A stretch of DNA of 64,000 nucleotides, from contig NZ_CAMZCS010000010.1 of the NCBI RefSeq assembly GCF_947305105.1, positions 1-64,000 on the forward strand, read 5' to 3'. A program made the position numbers and the translations under genes. The DNA comes from an uncultured Fibrobacter sp. Its GTDB lineage: Bacteria; Fibrobacterota; Fibrobacteria; Fibrobacterales; Fibrobacteraceae. Below the pieces are notes generated by a model that saw only the letters and a list, made by a program, of their open reading frames with translations, was not told the DNA's origin and searched no databases. Positions 22,600-31,526 of this stretch are shown piece by piece (positions within the stretch are counted from its first letter, which is position 1; each line of letters begins with the position of its first letter).

Positions 22600-23832
22600 T
22601 CACTGCTCATCGCTCATTCGGCAGGGTTCGATAGCCTTGGTGGCAAACAGTTTCCAACTCGGGTCGGTGTAGAAATACTCCGGTTCCACTGAGTCCTGGC
22701 AATATTCTCTATCGCAGGCGCTGATTTTTACAGAACAGACCATGGTTCCTTCGTTGTCTTCCATAATGGTCCCTCCCTCCGTTTCGCAAGAATCCCTGAA
22801 CTCATCCATAACGTGAGGAATGTAGTTGGCCAAATTCCGACTTAATTTTTTCGTGATTGTTTTGCTGCTGACGTTCAAGAACACATTGTAGGAAAGAGTA
22901 TCGCTACTGGTTTCGCAGAACATCGCATTACTCAAGCCTTCGTAAGAATTGTACACGGTTCCGCTTTCCAATTGGCTCCTAACGGGGAGGCACCACCAAG
23001 GATCATCCGGATAATCTGGATTTTCGACACACCAATGGTCGACCATAATCATATTGCTTATCGCATGGCCTTCAAGATAAACGTCAATGATATTTCCGTC
23101 CAATTCCTGCTCAAAACTGTTTCTGCAGACATCGATGGTCATTGTGGCGAATTGATTCCAATTTGGGTCTTGATACATGTAGACGGGCTCTGTACGTTCC
23201 AAGCAAAACTCGTTGTCGCAAGGGCTGATTTCCACTTCGCAGCTTGTTTTGCCAAACGAAGATTCCGTGATTTTCCCGCCTTCATTCGTACAGGATTTTT
23301 CGAACGCCTCGATCATGTCGTAAATGTTGCCGAGCGCTCCGAAGCTGAACTCCGGCACCGTATTCGTTATTGTCTTCGTGACGACATTGCCGTCCATGGA
23401 AACACTGTATGAAATCGTGTCCAAGACGGTTTCGTGTTCTTCGCTGTCATATTCATGCTCGCAAACGGCAGATTCGCCAGAACCCGCGAAGCCAAAGAAT
23501 ATGCGCCCGTTTTCCAGTTGTTGCTTGTGGCACCACATGCGATCATTTGGATAGGCCTTATTGTCCGGGCACGGGGAAAGCGGTTCTACCGCAATGTCCT
23601 GGCTAAGTGTATGGGCCTGCAGGTTTTCAAGCATCAAATTGATTGCGACCGAGTCAACTTTCTTGGATGTATTGAATCCATCAATTGTAGTCCCCGTTTT
23701 ACGGGCTTCTTCGTTCTGTTGCAGGCTAGAGACCGCATTCTCCGGAGCCGCGGCGTTCTCCGCCGAACAAGCGACCAGGGCAAAAGCAACGGCAGCACCC
23801 GCAATCGATTTAGTAATTGCTACGTTATTCAT
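22600..23832 (-). CDS. Lipoprotein with two tandem homologous modules (module 2, second gene)
   Basis: The frame opens further upstream, but the ATG at 23832 follows a near-perfect AAGGAGG and begins a lipoprotein leader with lipobox LVAC, so it is the start (410 residues). Residues about 70-235 and 245-410 are a duplicated module: each has CP(D)x-YP-D--W, a stretch KTIT-, a block C-EGGTI/KIT, C-V-IS-CD-E-C, and (Y)-DP-W--FAT--I--CR. The neighbouring lipoprotein at 23921 has one diverged copy. Conserved Cys suggest disulfides outside the cytoplasm. Function unknown. Confidence 0.7.
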   Translation of the reverse strand: MNNVAITKSIAGAAVAFALVACSAENAAAPENAVSSLQQNEEARKTGTTIDGFNTSKKVDSVAINLMLENLQAHTLSQDIAVEPLSPCPDNKAYPNDRMWCHKQQLENGRIFFGFAGSGESAVCEHEYDSEEHETVLDTISYSVSMDGNVVTKTITNTVPEFSFGALGNIYDMIEAFEKSCTNEGGKITESSFGKTSCEVEISPCDNEFCLERTEPVYMYQDPNWNQFATMTIDVCRNSFEQELDGNIIDVYLEGHAISNMIMVDHWCVENPDYPDDPWWCLPVRSQLESGTVYNSYEGLSNAMFCETSSDTLSYNVFLNVSSKTITKKLSRNLANYIPHVMDEFRDSCETEGGTIMEDNEGTMVCSVKISACDREYCQDSVEPEYFYTDPSWKLFATKAIEPCRMSDEQ

Positions 23833-23920
23833 AATTTCCTCCTTGGAAAAGTTGCATCCCGCCACGGGCCGAGGGAGAGCCCCTGGCACCTAAGCGAAAA
23901 AGGTTTGTTTCAAATACTTC

Positions 23921-24595
23921 TTACTCTCGGCAGATTCCTATAATCTGCTTCCCGTATTTCTCCCAGTTCGGGTCGGTGTATCGCAAAGAATCAGCTATAG
24001 CAAGGCTATCGGCAACAGGCGTTATCTCGCAACGGTAGTACAACTGGCCTTGGGTGGCACTTTCTGTTTTCGTGGCGAATTCCCCATTTTCTTTGATACA
24101 ATCATTTTTAAAATCGTTAGCAATCGTTTCTGCTGTCCCGAGGGTATCCGGAATAGCAAGGTCCTTCTTTATAAGCTTGCTCATGACGATGATAACATAG
24201 TCGTACCAAGTTTCGTCCGTTTCACAGCTGATTGAAGCGAAAGAAGAACTTTCATACTGCCGTAAAAGGCCCCGTTCCGTCCGGATTCCGTTCATGGTAC
24301 TGGTCGATTGCGCAGATGTGTCGGGATCAGTTATAAACTTGGCATACGGATCCGAATTGACAGGTAAGTCCATCGGAACCGTATCCACCGTCGTTTCGAC
24401 AACAAACGATTTCTCGCCCTGGAACCAGATCGCCGAAGCGCTGTCGACGGCGGCATCGATTTGCGCAGTAACGGAATTGGCCTGTTCATCGGTGCCGGCG
24501 GTGTTGTCCTTTCCGCAAGCAATCATGAGAGAGGCGACAAACAGGGGAACCCACAACACTGTCGCGACAGATATAAAAGTCTTAACGATTCTCAT
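23921..24595 (-). CDS. Lipoprotein, single-module paralogue (module 2, first gene)
   Basis: A 224-residue lipoprotein (leader ending LMIAC). Its C-terminal part (ISCETDETWYDYVIIVMS ... CIKENGEFATKT ... YRCEITPVADSL ... YTDPNWEKYGKQIIGICRE) is one diverged copy of the module doubled in the next gene. It begins 10 bases after the stop of the TIGR02147 gene at 24606, so it belongs to that operon. Its position is the same as that of the lipoproteins in modules 1, 3 and 4, although the four proteins are not alike in sequence. Function unknown. Confidence 0.7.
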   Translation of the reverse strand: MRIVKTFISVATVLWVPLFVASLMIACGKDNTAGTDEQANSVTAQIDAAVDSASAIWFQGEKSFVVETTVDTVPMDLPVNSDPYAKFITDPDTSAQSTSTMNGIRTERGLLRQYESSSFASISCETDETWYDYVIIVMSKLIKKDLAIPDTLGTAETIANDFKNDCIKENGEFATKTESATQGQLYYRCEITPVADSLAIADSLRYTDPNWEKYGKQIIGICRE

Positions 24596-24605
24596 GGCAA
24601 TCCTC

Positions 24606-25418
24606 CTATACCCTATCCGTCAGCGGGAAAAACTGCAAGTTGAGACGGTAGACTTGTTCAATTTTTTTGCATTCGTTCGCGAGTGCGATAATGCGTTTAC
24701 GGCAATTGTTGACTTCCTCGCTAATCCGGGCGAACGTCTGCGCATCAAGCCCCATCGTGACACCCGAAATGTTGCGTTCACCTACATCAACGGAATCAAT
24801 GGCTTCCTTGGCAAGGTCGGACATCTCGCGGTTCATGGAACGGAGCGCAAGCGGGATCGCCTCGGTCGAGCCGGTTATCGCCTTGTCTGTCTGGCGGTAG
24901 GTGTTTTCGTCCGTCTCTTTGAGGAAACCCGCCTTGGTCAACAGGGCAAGCGAATCGCGGACTTGCTGAGCCGTGAAAGCGTGCTTTATCTTTTTCGCCA
25001 TTTCGCCCGGGAGTGCGCCCGGCATCAAGGGAGCAAGTTCACGGACAATGGAGTTCACCGCAGATTCATAGTAGGCAAACGTGTCTGCATCGATAACGCG
25101 GGCCTTTTGTTCCTTGGCAATACGGTTGAGTTCGGCAAAGGCTGCCTTTTTCTTTTCGTCATTTGTCGCATTCCCAAATTCCACCATCTTTTCGAAATAG
25201 GTGCGTTCGTAGCCGGTAAGTTTCATGGCGCACGCCACACGCGGGAGCCCGACACGGCTAAGAGACGATTTCCCTTCGCATACAAGCTTGAGGTACGACG
25301 GCGAGGCAAATCCGGCATCCTTCGAAAATTCACGCCACGTAAAGCCGGACTTCTTTTGTTCTTCGTAGAAGTCCCGCATATAGCGACGGTAATCTTGATA
25401 TTCGGTTATCGGCTTCAT
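24606..25418 (-). CDS. TIGR02147/DUF4423 family protein, module 2
   Basis: A 270-residue member with the common start MKPITEYQDYRRYMRDFYEE, then FSKDAGFASPSYLKLVCEGK-SLS, a helix-turn-helix-like block, the middle FAYYESAVNSIVRELAPLMPG and the C-terminal GERNISGVTMGLDAQTF ... VYRLNLQFFPLT. The copies at 31519 and 49548 share all these landmarks. It is first in an operon with two lipoproteins. Upstream are a good promoter and three copies of ATGATACAA. Likely a DNA-binding regulator of its own operon; that is inference. Confidence 0.85.
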   Translation of the reverse strand: MKPITEYQDYRRYMRDFYEEQKKSGFTWREFSKDAGFASPSYLKLVCEGKSSLSRVGLPRVACAMKLTGYERTYFEKMVEFGNATNDEKKKAAFAELNRIAKEQKARVIDADTFAYYESAVNSIVRELAPLMPGALPGEMAKKIKHAFTAQQVRDSLALLTKAGFLKETDENTYRQTDKAITGSTEAIPLALRSMNREMSDLAKEAIDSVDVGERNISGVTMGLDAQTFARISEEVNNCRKRIIALANECKKIEQVYRLNLQFFPLTDRV

Positions 25419-25439
25419 AATTCGTATCCTTTCATCAAT

Positions 25440-25575
25440 AATTTAGCCTAAAATCTTTCAAAAGTCAATATATGATGATACAAAAACTCAAAAAATTTAA
25501 CAAAAATCACAAAAATTTAGTGTGTAGAAAAATTCAAAATTACGAATGATACAAAACAAAATGCAAATGATACAA
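25440..25575 (-). promoter_or_regulatory. Promoter and ATGATACAA sites of module 2
   Basis: Minus strand: TTGACT (25463-25468), 17 bases, TAAATT (25440-25445). The word TTGTATCAT (25475-25483 as ATGATACAA on the plus strand) sits six bases upstream of the -35 box, exactly as in module 4. Two further copies, at 25546-25554 and 25567-25575, are 21 bases apart, two helical turns. Confidence 0.65.
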
Positions 25576-25579
25576 GAGC

Positions 25580-26028
25580 TATGAGGTGCGAGGTCGCGAC
25601 CTTCGGTCGCTTTGAGGTGTGAGGGAGTAGGAAGTAGACAGTAGGCAGTAGGAAGTAAACAGTGGTTGGTGGTTAGGAAGGGTTCTGTACTTAATCACAA
25701 ATCACTTGATAAACTCACTGCTCATAGCTCACCGCTCATTGCTCGTGCCTGGAGCCTCGAGCCTATAGAAATTTGTCATTCGCAGGCGCATGACTTGTCG
25801 GCTCAGCCATGCCGAAACGCAAGCGTTTTGGCACGGCATTCGCCTTGGTTGTCATTGCGAAGGGCGTTTAGCCCTGAAGCAATCTCTAGATATGAGTTAG
25901 GGATTGGGATCTAGGATCTAGGGGCTAGGGAGAAATATCACGGCTTTGCCGTCTTATATTGACGCACGAAGTGCGTGATTCTTATTCACTAGCCCCTAGT
26001 CTCTATTCTCTAGTCTCTATTCTCGAGC
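25580..26028. repeat. Intergenic repeat block B
   Basis: Gene-free. It holds GTAGGAAGTAGACAGTAGGC-type iterations (25625-25665), CTCACTGCTCATAGCTCACC words (25705-25745), a GTCATTGCGAAGGGCG ... GCAATC element (25850-25885), and the CTAG palindrome core (25905-26020) nearly identical to block A. No reading frame or RNA gene was recognised. Confidence 0.8.
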
Positions 26029-26793
26029 CTACTCCACTCGTTCAAGTATGATCAGAGCGCGTTCTTGCGTGCTGTTGGGAATCGTATAGAAATGCTTGCC
26101 GACAATCTTGTAGCCAAAGTCCTCAGGGTGGAACACCTTGAGTTCGTCGGCTACAGCAGGGCCCTTCATAAAGTACACGCGGCCACCGACCTTGAGTGAA
26201 TTTTCCAGACGCGGCAGAGTCTTTTCCATCCATTCGAAAGCGCGGCTGATGACACCATCCACGGGGAGCGTCATACTGCGGCTCGTGACCTTGTGGCCAA
26301 ACACGTCAATGCCTTTGAGCCCCATCTTCTCGATAACCATGTTCAAAAAATTGATGCGGTTCGGGCGCGGTTCGCACAAAGTAAGGCGAATCTGGGGATT
26401 GACGAGTTTCAGCGGAATGCCCGGGAACCCGGCTCCGCTGCCCACATCGATCATGCGGGCGGGCCACTCAGGAACAAACGCGTTGATGAGCGTGCAGTCC
26501 GCATAGTGGCGTTCCACCATCGTTTCGAAAGCGTTGAGTCGAGTCAAGTCCTGGTCGTCGTTGTTTGCCCGCAGCAACTGGTGGAATTCCCAAATCTGCT
26601 CCAGAGTTTTCCCCTGCAGTTCCACACCGTAATAATGCAAGAGCTTGTCTAGCCCCGCCAAAGACGGAGTCACGCGCTTGCCGTTAAACAGCGGAAATTC
26701 CGTACGCGGAGCCTTCATGTGCGGGACAAAGTCCTTTCCCAACGCACTGGCCCCACGAGCGGGCCCTTTTTTCGACCAGGATGATTTAGCCAT
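26029..26793 (-). CDS. rsmG: 16S rRNA (guanine527-N7)-methyltransferase RsmG
   Basis: A 254-residue SAM-dependent methyltransferase modifying G527 of 16S rRNA. Landmarks are NAFETMVERHYADC, the SAM-binding loop MIDVGSGAGFPGIPLKLVNP, LCEPRPNRINFLNMV and the catalytic-side VISRAFEWMEKTLPR; all fit RsmG/GidB. A basic N-terminal extension of about 45 residues (SSWSKKGPARGAS) is longer than in E. coli. The gene stands alone between repeat block B and a divergently transcribed exported protein. Confidence 0.9.
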   Translation of the reverse strand: MAKSSWSKKGPARGASALGKDFVPHMKAPRTEFPLFNGKRVTPSLAGLDKLLHYYGVELQGKTLEQIWEFHQLLRANNDDQDLTRLNAFETMVERHYADCTLINAFVPEWPARMIDVGSGAGFPGIPLKLVNPQIRLTLCEPRPNRINFLNMVIEKMGLKGIDVFGHKVTSRSMTLPVDGVISRAFEWMEKTLPRLENSLKVGGRVYFMKGPAVADELKVFHPEDFGYKIVGKHFYTIPNSTQERALIILERVE

Positions 26794-26872
26794 ATGTAAA
26801 AAATAGAAAAAGAACGGCCGACCCTGGAAAAAAAATGCTTTTCAAATGTCTATAGACTCAGGAGGCAAAAAA

Positions 26873-28327
26873 TTGAGTCTAGACATCCATAAACCGCATC
26901 TATCCATATTCACATTTCTCTTTGCGGCGGCATCCCTTTGCCACGGGCAATCCACAAGCATTGACGAATCCGACGTGTTCAACTGGTGGGACAACGGCAT
27001 CATTTCTCAAGACGAAGCCGAAGATATCTTGAGCCTACTCGAAGAGGGAAACACGCAAGAGGCATGCGCACTCGCAGAAGTCTATGCGCAGGAAGTCTGT
27101 ACCGACACAGAGGCGCCCCCACCCAAGAAAAAGACAACTAAGAAAAAAAGCACCCTCGAAGGATCCTCAAAAAATCCGGATAAAGACGCAGATGACGGAG
27201 CAAGCCTCACGCCACATGGCTACGCCCTGTGGAAAACCCGAATTGATTCCACAGGGAAACCCGCCAGCATGCGCAAGGAACTCCAAATTACATTTTACCG
27301 GTACAGGCTGCGCCTGGGTTCACAGAACCTGCTCACCTACCGGGCCCAACGCTACGAGGCGCACTTCGGCGACATATCGACACGCGAGCAGCACAGCCTG
27401 ATTCCCATAGACACGCTCATGGGGACCGTCGCCTACTTCCCGCTAGGGCCATTCCTTTTGGGAGGCTCGCTCGATACAGCCTTGGCCAAAAGCGTCCACG
27501 CCGAATTCACTTACAGCAAGAACAACATTGCTGCCACCTACTGGAACATCCGCGAGAACAACTCGTTCGTTTTGCAGGCAACCACAAGCGAAGCAAATGT
27601 TGCCGCCTGGTACCAGATTCACCAAAGCATGCCGATTGTCAAAGTGCAAATACACTCGCGCGAGACGATTAAACAAGCACGGGAACACCAGCGGAACTAT
27701 CTCATATTCTGGAACACCACGGCCTACTTCCACGGCACACAAGTCCCCGAATACTCGCGACTCAGTTCCTCCATCCTAAAAAACAAATTGTGGGCCTCGC
27801 AGAACATCACCCTATCGGGAACAGGGGAAACCAGAACAAAATTCGGCACTACCGCAAGCCTTTTCGCCCCCATCGATGCCGACACGCTAAGGGCACGTTT
27901 CAAGATTACCGCAGAGACCGGCCCAAGGGCAATCCACGCCAAGATCAGCGCCACCTGCCTAGATGCGACAACACGCTGCAAGCAAGACGATTTGGCGGGT
28001 AAAGTCATTTCGGAGCACGGCACTGAAAATGTTGTCGCAATAGACGCGGGCGTAAAAGTGAAATATAAGCACGAAAACGGCGGCCGGAGCGACTTCGGCA
28101 AACCTCGTGTGGAAGCGGGAATGGCCTACATCGAAAAACCGCAAAATCGGCTCCGAATGGCGGTCATTTTACCCAAAGGCGACCCGCGGGAAGCAATCAC
28201 CTTGCACAACGAAGTCAAAATAAAGTCCAACTGGCTCGAATGTTCGCTCATCGTCGACTTCAAGCAAAGCCGTGTACAGGATATGCACCCCGCACGGGCC
28301 TACATCCAGGCAAAAATGGCGTTTTGA
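26873..28327 (+). CDS. Exported protein, probably outer-membrane barrel, unknown function
   Basis: About 484 residues. The frame is open from an ATG at 26846, but a TTG at 26873 is preceded by AGGAGG at the right distance and gives a good signal peptide (SIFTFLFAAASLCHGQS). Residues 30-75 (VFNWWDNGIISQDEAEDILSLL) form a short helical hairpin domain, followed by a Lys-rich linker (KKKTTKKKS), then about 350 residues of alternating polar and hydrophobic strands ending in Phe, as in barrels. I do not recognise a named family. The strong terminator at 28453 lies 125 bases downstream. Confidence 0.6.
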   Translation: MSLDIHKPHLSIFTFLFAAASLCHGQSTSIDESDVFNWWDNGIISQDEAEDILSLLEEGNTQEACALAEVYAQEVCTDTEAPPPKKKTTKKKSTLEGSSKNPDKDADDGASLTPHGYALWKTRIDSTGKPASMRKELQITFYRYRLRLGSQNLLTYRAQRYEAHFGDISTREQHSLIPIDTLMGTVAYFPLGPFLLGGSLDTALAKSVHAEFTYSKNNIAATYWNIRENNSFVLQATTSEANVAAWYQIHQSMPIVKVQIHSRETIKQAREHQRNYLIFWNTTAYFHGTQVPEYSRLSSSILKNKLWASQNITLSGTGETRTKFGTTASLFAPIDADTLRARFKITAETGPRAIHAKISATCLDATTRCKQDDLAGKVISEHGTENVVAIDAGVKVKYKHENGGRSDFGKPRVEAGMAYIEKPQNRLRMAVILPKGDPREAITLHNEVKIKSNWLECSLIVDFKQSRVQDMHPARAYIQAKMAF

Positions 28328-28452
28328 CGCGAAAAAAGGCAAAAACCGTTCAAACAAAAGCGATGCGGTTACACATGTAAACAGAAATACCCCCCAACAA
28401 GGCACTTTACACCCACCAGGATATGTAATTTATAGTCAAGCATACATTCCCG

Positions 28453-28497
28453 GACGCTTCCAGGTCCCCTCCTTTACCTGGAAGCGTCATTTTTTTT
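28453..28497 (+). terminator. Strong Rho-independent terminator
   Basis: Perfect 12-base arms GACGCTTCCAGG (28453-28464) and CCTGGAAGCGTC (28477-28488), followed by A and eight T. It lies 125 bases after the exported-protein gene and 12 bases before the next start. Confidence 0.9.
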
Positions 28498-28508
28498 AGT
28501 TTTTCAGT

Positions 28509-28910
28509 ATGATTGCAACGATTTCTTTTGTCGCGGCGATTGTCGGCGCGATAACCTTTTTACCCTCTATTGCCTTGAATATTGCGCTCGGTTGTGGAGC
28601 ACCCCTCGGTGATTATGCCATGAATGCCAAGCACAAGGTCGTCCCCAAGGAAATCCGCAGGGCGTTCATCGTCCCCACCGTGATGCAATTCGTGGCCCTG
28701 TTCATTCTGCTTTTCGCGGGGCGGGTCTTGCCCGAAATCATTCCCTACATGATTACGCGCATCTTCTGCTTTTTCTTCGCGCTGTACCTCACGTTCTATA
28801 CGGCAACAGTCCTTTTCAGCACAAGCCTCAAGGAACGTACGGTCATGGGAGTTTTTGCAGTCGCCACGACAATATGTTTTTGGATAGTGGCGTTTGGAAC
28901 GTTGTACTAA
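28509..28910 (+). CDS. Small integral membrane protein with four spans
   Basis: A 133-residue protein with four hydrophobic segments (about 3-28, 53-75, 80-102 and 110-132) joined by short charged loops such as NAKHKVVPKEIRR and SLKERTV. There is no signal peptide cleavage site and no recognised family. It follows directly behind a strong terminator, so it must have its own promoter or depend on read-through. Function unknown. Confidence 0.65.
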   Translation: MIATISFVAAIVGAITFLPSIALNIALGCGAPLGDYAMNAKHKVVPKEIRRAFIVPTVMQFVALFILLFAGRVLPEIIPYMITRIFCFFFALYLTFYTATVLFSTSLKERTVMGVFAVATTICFWIVAFGTLY

Positions 28911-28912
28911 AA

Positions 28913-28990
28913 GGGATTAGAATCTAGGATCTAGAGGCTAGGGAGAAGATTCTTTTCACTAGCCTCTAATCTCTATTCTCTAGTCTCTCT
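28913..28990. repeat. Intergenic repeat C (short CTAG palindrome)
   Basis: GGATCTAGAGGCTAGGGAGA and the inverted arm CACTAGCCTCTAATCTCT flank GATTCTTT. It is a shortened form of blocks A and B, lacking the two inner hairpins. Confidence 0.75.
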
Positions 28991-29022
28991 TTAGTTAGTG
29001 GTTAGGAGAATAGAAGAGAAAA

Positions 29023-29712
29023 ATGAATATGAATACTAAAAAAGACATTCAATCGGTTGTGCCGAAGCATAATTTCCAGGTGGACCTGGACCGCATCATT
29101 CGGCGACTGGAGCGCACCGGCGAGGTGCCGCACCTGCTGCTCCATGCCTGCTGCGCGCCATGCAGCAGCTACACCATCGAATACCTTTCGCAGTATTTCA
29201 AGATTACGCTCTTCTATTACAACCCGAACATCGCCCCCGACGAGGAATACCGGCACCGCGTCGAAGAAATCAAGCGTTTCGTCGCAGAATTCAAGACAAA
29301 GCACCCAGTCACCTTAATCGAAGGCGAATATAACCCCAAGAAATTCTACGACGCCGTGCGCGGCCTCGAAAGCGAGCCCGAAGGCGGCAAGCGCTGCCGC
29401 AAGTGCTTCAAGCTTCGCCTCGCCGAATCGGCCAGGCTCGCCAAAGAACTCGGCGCCGAATACTTCACCACCACGCTCACCATCAGCCCCATGAAAGACG
29501 CCCAGGTGCTGAACGAAGTGGCGCAGGAACAGTGCGATATCTACGGAATCAAGCGACTCCCCAGCGATTTCAAGAAAAAGGGCGGCTACAAGCGTTCCAT
29601 ACAGCTTTCGGCAGAATACAATCTATACAGGCAGAACTACTGCGGTTGCGTGTACTCGAAGCGCGATGCCGAGGCCCGTGACACCCAGAAGAACGAAGAT
29701 ACGGCCCCCTAG
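29023..29712 (+). CDS. queH: Epoxyqueuosine reductase QueH
   Basis: A 229-residue QueH (DUF208) enzyme, performing the last step of queuosine synthesis in tRNA by reducing epoxyqueuosine. Signature sites are LLHACCAPCSSY (CC at the start, then CxxC-like), RCRKCFKLRLAESA, FTTTLTISPMKD, and YRQNYCGCVYS; these Cys and Asp residues bind the iron-sulfur cluster and metal in the family. It converges with and overlaps the next gene by four bases at the stops. A second start codon lies two codons in. Confident assignment. Confidence 0.92.
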   Translation: MNMNTKKDIQSVVPKHNFQVDLDRIIRRLERTGEVPHLLLHACCAPCSSYTIEYLSQYFKITLFYYNPNIAPDEEYRHRVEEIKRFVAEFKTKHPVTLIEGEYNPKKFYDAVRGLESEPEGGKRCRKCFKLRLAESARLAKELGAEYFTTTLTISPMKDAQVLNEVAQEQCDIYGIKRLPSDFKKKGGYKRSIQLSAEYNLYRQNYCGCVYSKRDAEARDTQKNEDTAP

Positions 29713-30467
29713 AACCAGTAACCGACTCCAACCTGCAATTTCAGCAGATTGTAATAATCTCCGCCCAGGTACTCTTCGTGTCGGTCGACCACCTTGGTGT
29801 GGTATTCACCATTTTCTTCCCTCATTTCGAATTCCTCGCGCACATTCGTGAGGCAGCGCCTATCCCCGTCCACTAGGTCCGTAAGCTGGAACGAAACGCG
29901 CAAATCCACAAAGAGCCCCGACGAGAATTCATGTCCCAAGCCCGCGGTAACGCCCGCTCCAAATTGTTTGTCATCGTAGCATCTTGAGGAGCGGTATTTC
30001 TCCGGCCTGGCGTCCTCCTCATGAGCCAGGAGCAAAACATCCACAAACGCACCCGCCTCGAGATAAAGGATGCGAGGAATGCGCCATTGCACCATCACGG
30101 GAATATCCAGATAAACAAACGAATTCACGTCATCGCCTTTCCAGCTTTCGCTGCCGCAACCCCAGTCACAATCCGCCGACACATTACCTTCTTCATATGC
30201 CCGAAAATCCCGATATTCCACACCCACGGCAGGATGCAGGTACAACTTCTGGCTTATCTTGTACATAACATCGAACGAGAGTTCACCACCAAGCCCGACA
30301 ATTTCGGGATAGATATCCCGCTCCGCATCCGAGATGACAGAATTGACCCCAGCACCAAGGCGGGCTCCATAAGCCATTGTAGATTTTTCCGTCTTTTCTG
30401 CCAGACAGGGACTTACGAGCAAACACGCCATAAGCAAGACACCCCATCTAATTTTCACTTTTATCAT
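29709..30467 (-). CDS. PorT-like outer-membrane beta-barrel protein
   Basis: A 252-residue exported protein: signal peptide ending SPCLA, then alternating strands (YGARLGAGVNSV, LGGELSFDVMYKIS, LYLHPAVGVEYRDF, DIPVMVQWRI, YLEAGAFVDVLL, FGAGVTAGLGHEF, LFVDLRVSFQLTDL) and the aromatic end VGVGYWF. This is the pattern of eight-strand PorT/OmpW-like barrels. It lies four bases downstream of the module 3 lipoprotein gene, so it is probably the third gene of that operon. Function unknown. Confidence 0.75.
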   Translation of the reverse strand: MIKVKIRWGVLLMACLLVSPCLAEKTEKSTMAYGARLGAGVNSVISDAERDIYPEIVGLGGELSFDVMYKISQKLYLHPAVGVEYRDFRAYEEGNVSADCDWGCGSESWKGDDVNSFVYLDIPVMVQWRIPRILYLEAGAFVDVLLLAHEEDARPEKYRSSRCYDDKQFGAGVTAGLGHEFSSGLFVDLRVSFQLTDLVDGDRRCLTNVREEFEMREENGEYHTKVVDRHEEYLGGDYYNLLKLQVGVGYWF

Positions 30468-30470
30468 TCT

Positions 30471-31526
30471 CTAAGGTTCCTTTTTGTCATTGACTAGATA
30501 GCCCACAATCAGACGTCCTTCCCTCGCATCCACATTAAGACCAAGGAATCTTTCATGATTGACACTATCGCAAGAGATTTCACCATTTACGTAAGTACAC
30601 GGCAAAATTTTCCACTCCCGAATGAGTTTGCCAACGTCGGATCCGCAATCCACTATATGTTTTCTTTCAGGAGTCATTTCTATACAACCATTCATCTGGC
30701 TATTAGGGACAAGCATCATCGTGTTATTCCCATTTCTGAGCCCTACATTGAACGACAGCAACAAGGTATCCCCTCTAAAGCTATACGCAGCCCTCACATC
30801 ATTGTCAAAAAGAATATTTTCATCACTCTGGTCCACAACGGTTTCAAGCGCAAGGAAAATGGAATCGCTATTTACATCGACTTGCATTTCCCCCGACTGC
30901 ACCAAATTAGCATCGAAATAATAGTTTTCAATTCGGTAGTCCAAATACGCATCATCACGCCATGGTTCCACGTCAAAGCCAATAAACCTGTTGCGGCCGC
31001 TATTTTCACAGTTCAGTTCCCCGTTTATATATGCACACGGCAAGAACCTCCATTCGCCATCTAGCCGGCCAGCACCCGTCTTCATGCTGTCGCAAACTTG
31101 TCCATTTATTAATAGGCAACCGTTCAACGCACTCTCAGCGACAAGCATGATCGTGATTTCACCCGTTTCGGCACCCTCATTGAACGACAGCGACAAAGTA
31201 TCCCCGTTAAGGTTGTACGCAACCCTCACCGTATCGTCAAAGGAGAAATTTTCATCCCACTTGCCCAAAATCTCATCATGAGGACATTCGTGATTGTTAT
31301 TAAAAACAAAGACAAGAGAATCGTCAGTTTCATTAGCCAATATCTTACCACTCTGCGCCGAGCATGCTTTTTGATAGGGGGTATCCATCATTTCCTGCGG
31401 GTCCAAACCTGGAGCACTATCATGGCTCGTTCCAATCCAATCCTCGGTAAACCCGACACAACCGGACAAGAAAAGAAGGCCCATCACAGCCAGCATAATA
31501 TTTTTCTTGAATATTTCCTTATTCAT
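30471..31526 (-). CDS. Lipoprotein with internal duplication (module 3)
   Basis: About 351 residues with lipobox FLSGC. Two halves are homologous: D-VRVAYNLNGDTLSLSFNEG ... IMLVAESALNGCL ... GEWRFLPCAYINGELNCENS-RNRFIGFDV and D-VRAAYSFRGDTLLLSFNVG ... MMLVPNSQMNGCI ... REWKILPCTYVNGEISCDSVNHERFLGLNV. The ATG at 31526 overlaps the TIGR02147 stop (ATGAATAA) and is preferred to the one three codons upstream. The repeated beta-rich unit with paired Cys is probably extracytoplasmic. The internal duplication recalls the lipoprotein of module 2. Function unknown. Confidence 0.75.
   Translation of the reverse strand: MNKEIFKKNIMLAVMGLLFLSGCVGFTEDWIGTSHDSAPGLDPQEMMDTPYQKACSAQSGKILANETDDSLVFVFNNNHECPHDEILGKWDENFSFDDTVRVAYNLNGDTLSLSFNEGAETGEITIMLVAESALNGCLLINGQVCDSMKTGAGRLDGEWRFLPCAYINGELNCENSGRNRFIGFDVEPWRDDAYLDYRIENYYFDANLVQSGEMQVDVNSDSIFLALETVVDQSDENILFDNDVRAAYSFRGDTLLLSFNVGLRNGNNTMMLVPNSQMNGCIEMTPERKHIVDCGSDVGKLIREWKILPCTYVNGEISCDSVNHERFLGLNVDAREGRLIVGYLVNDKKEP

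Noticed and set aside
22300..22600. Repeat block considered as a CRISPR array
   Set aside because: The words vary in length and order, there are no constant-length spacers, and no cas gene is in the window.
25580..26028. Repeat block considered as an integron attachment array
   Set aside because: No integrase gene, no attC-type pairing and no gene cassettes are present.
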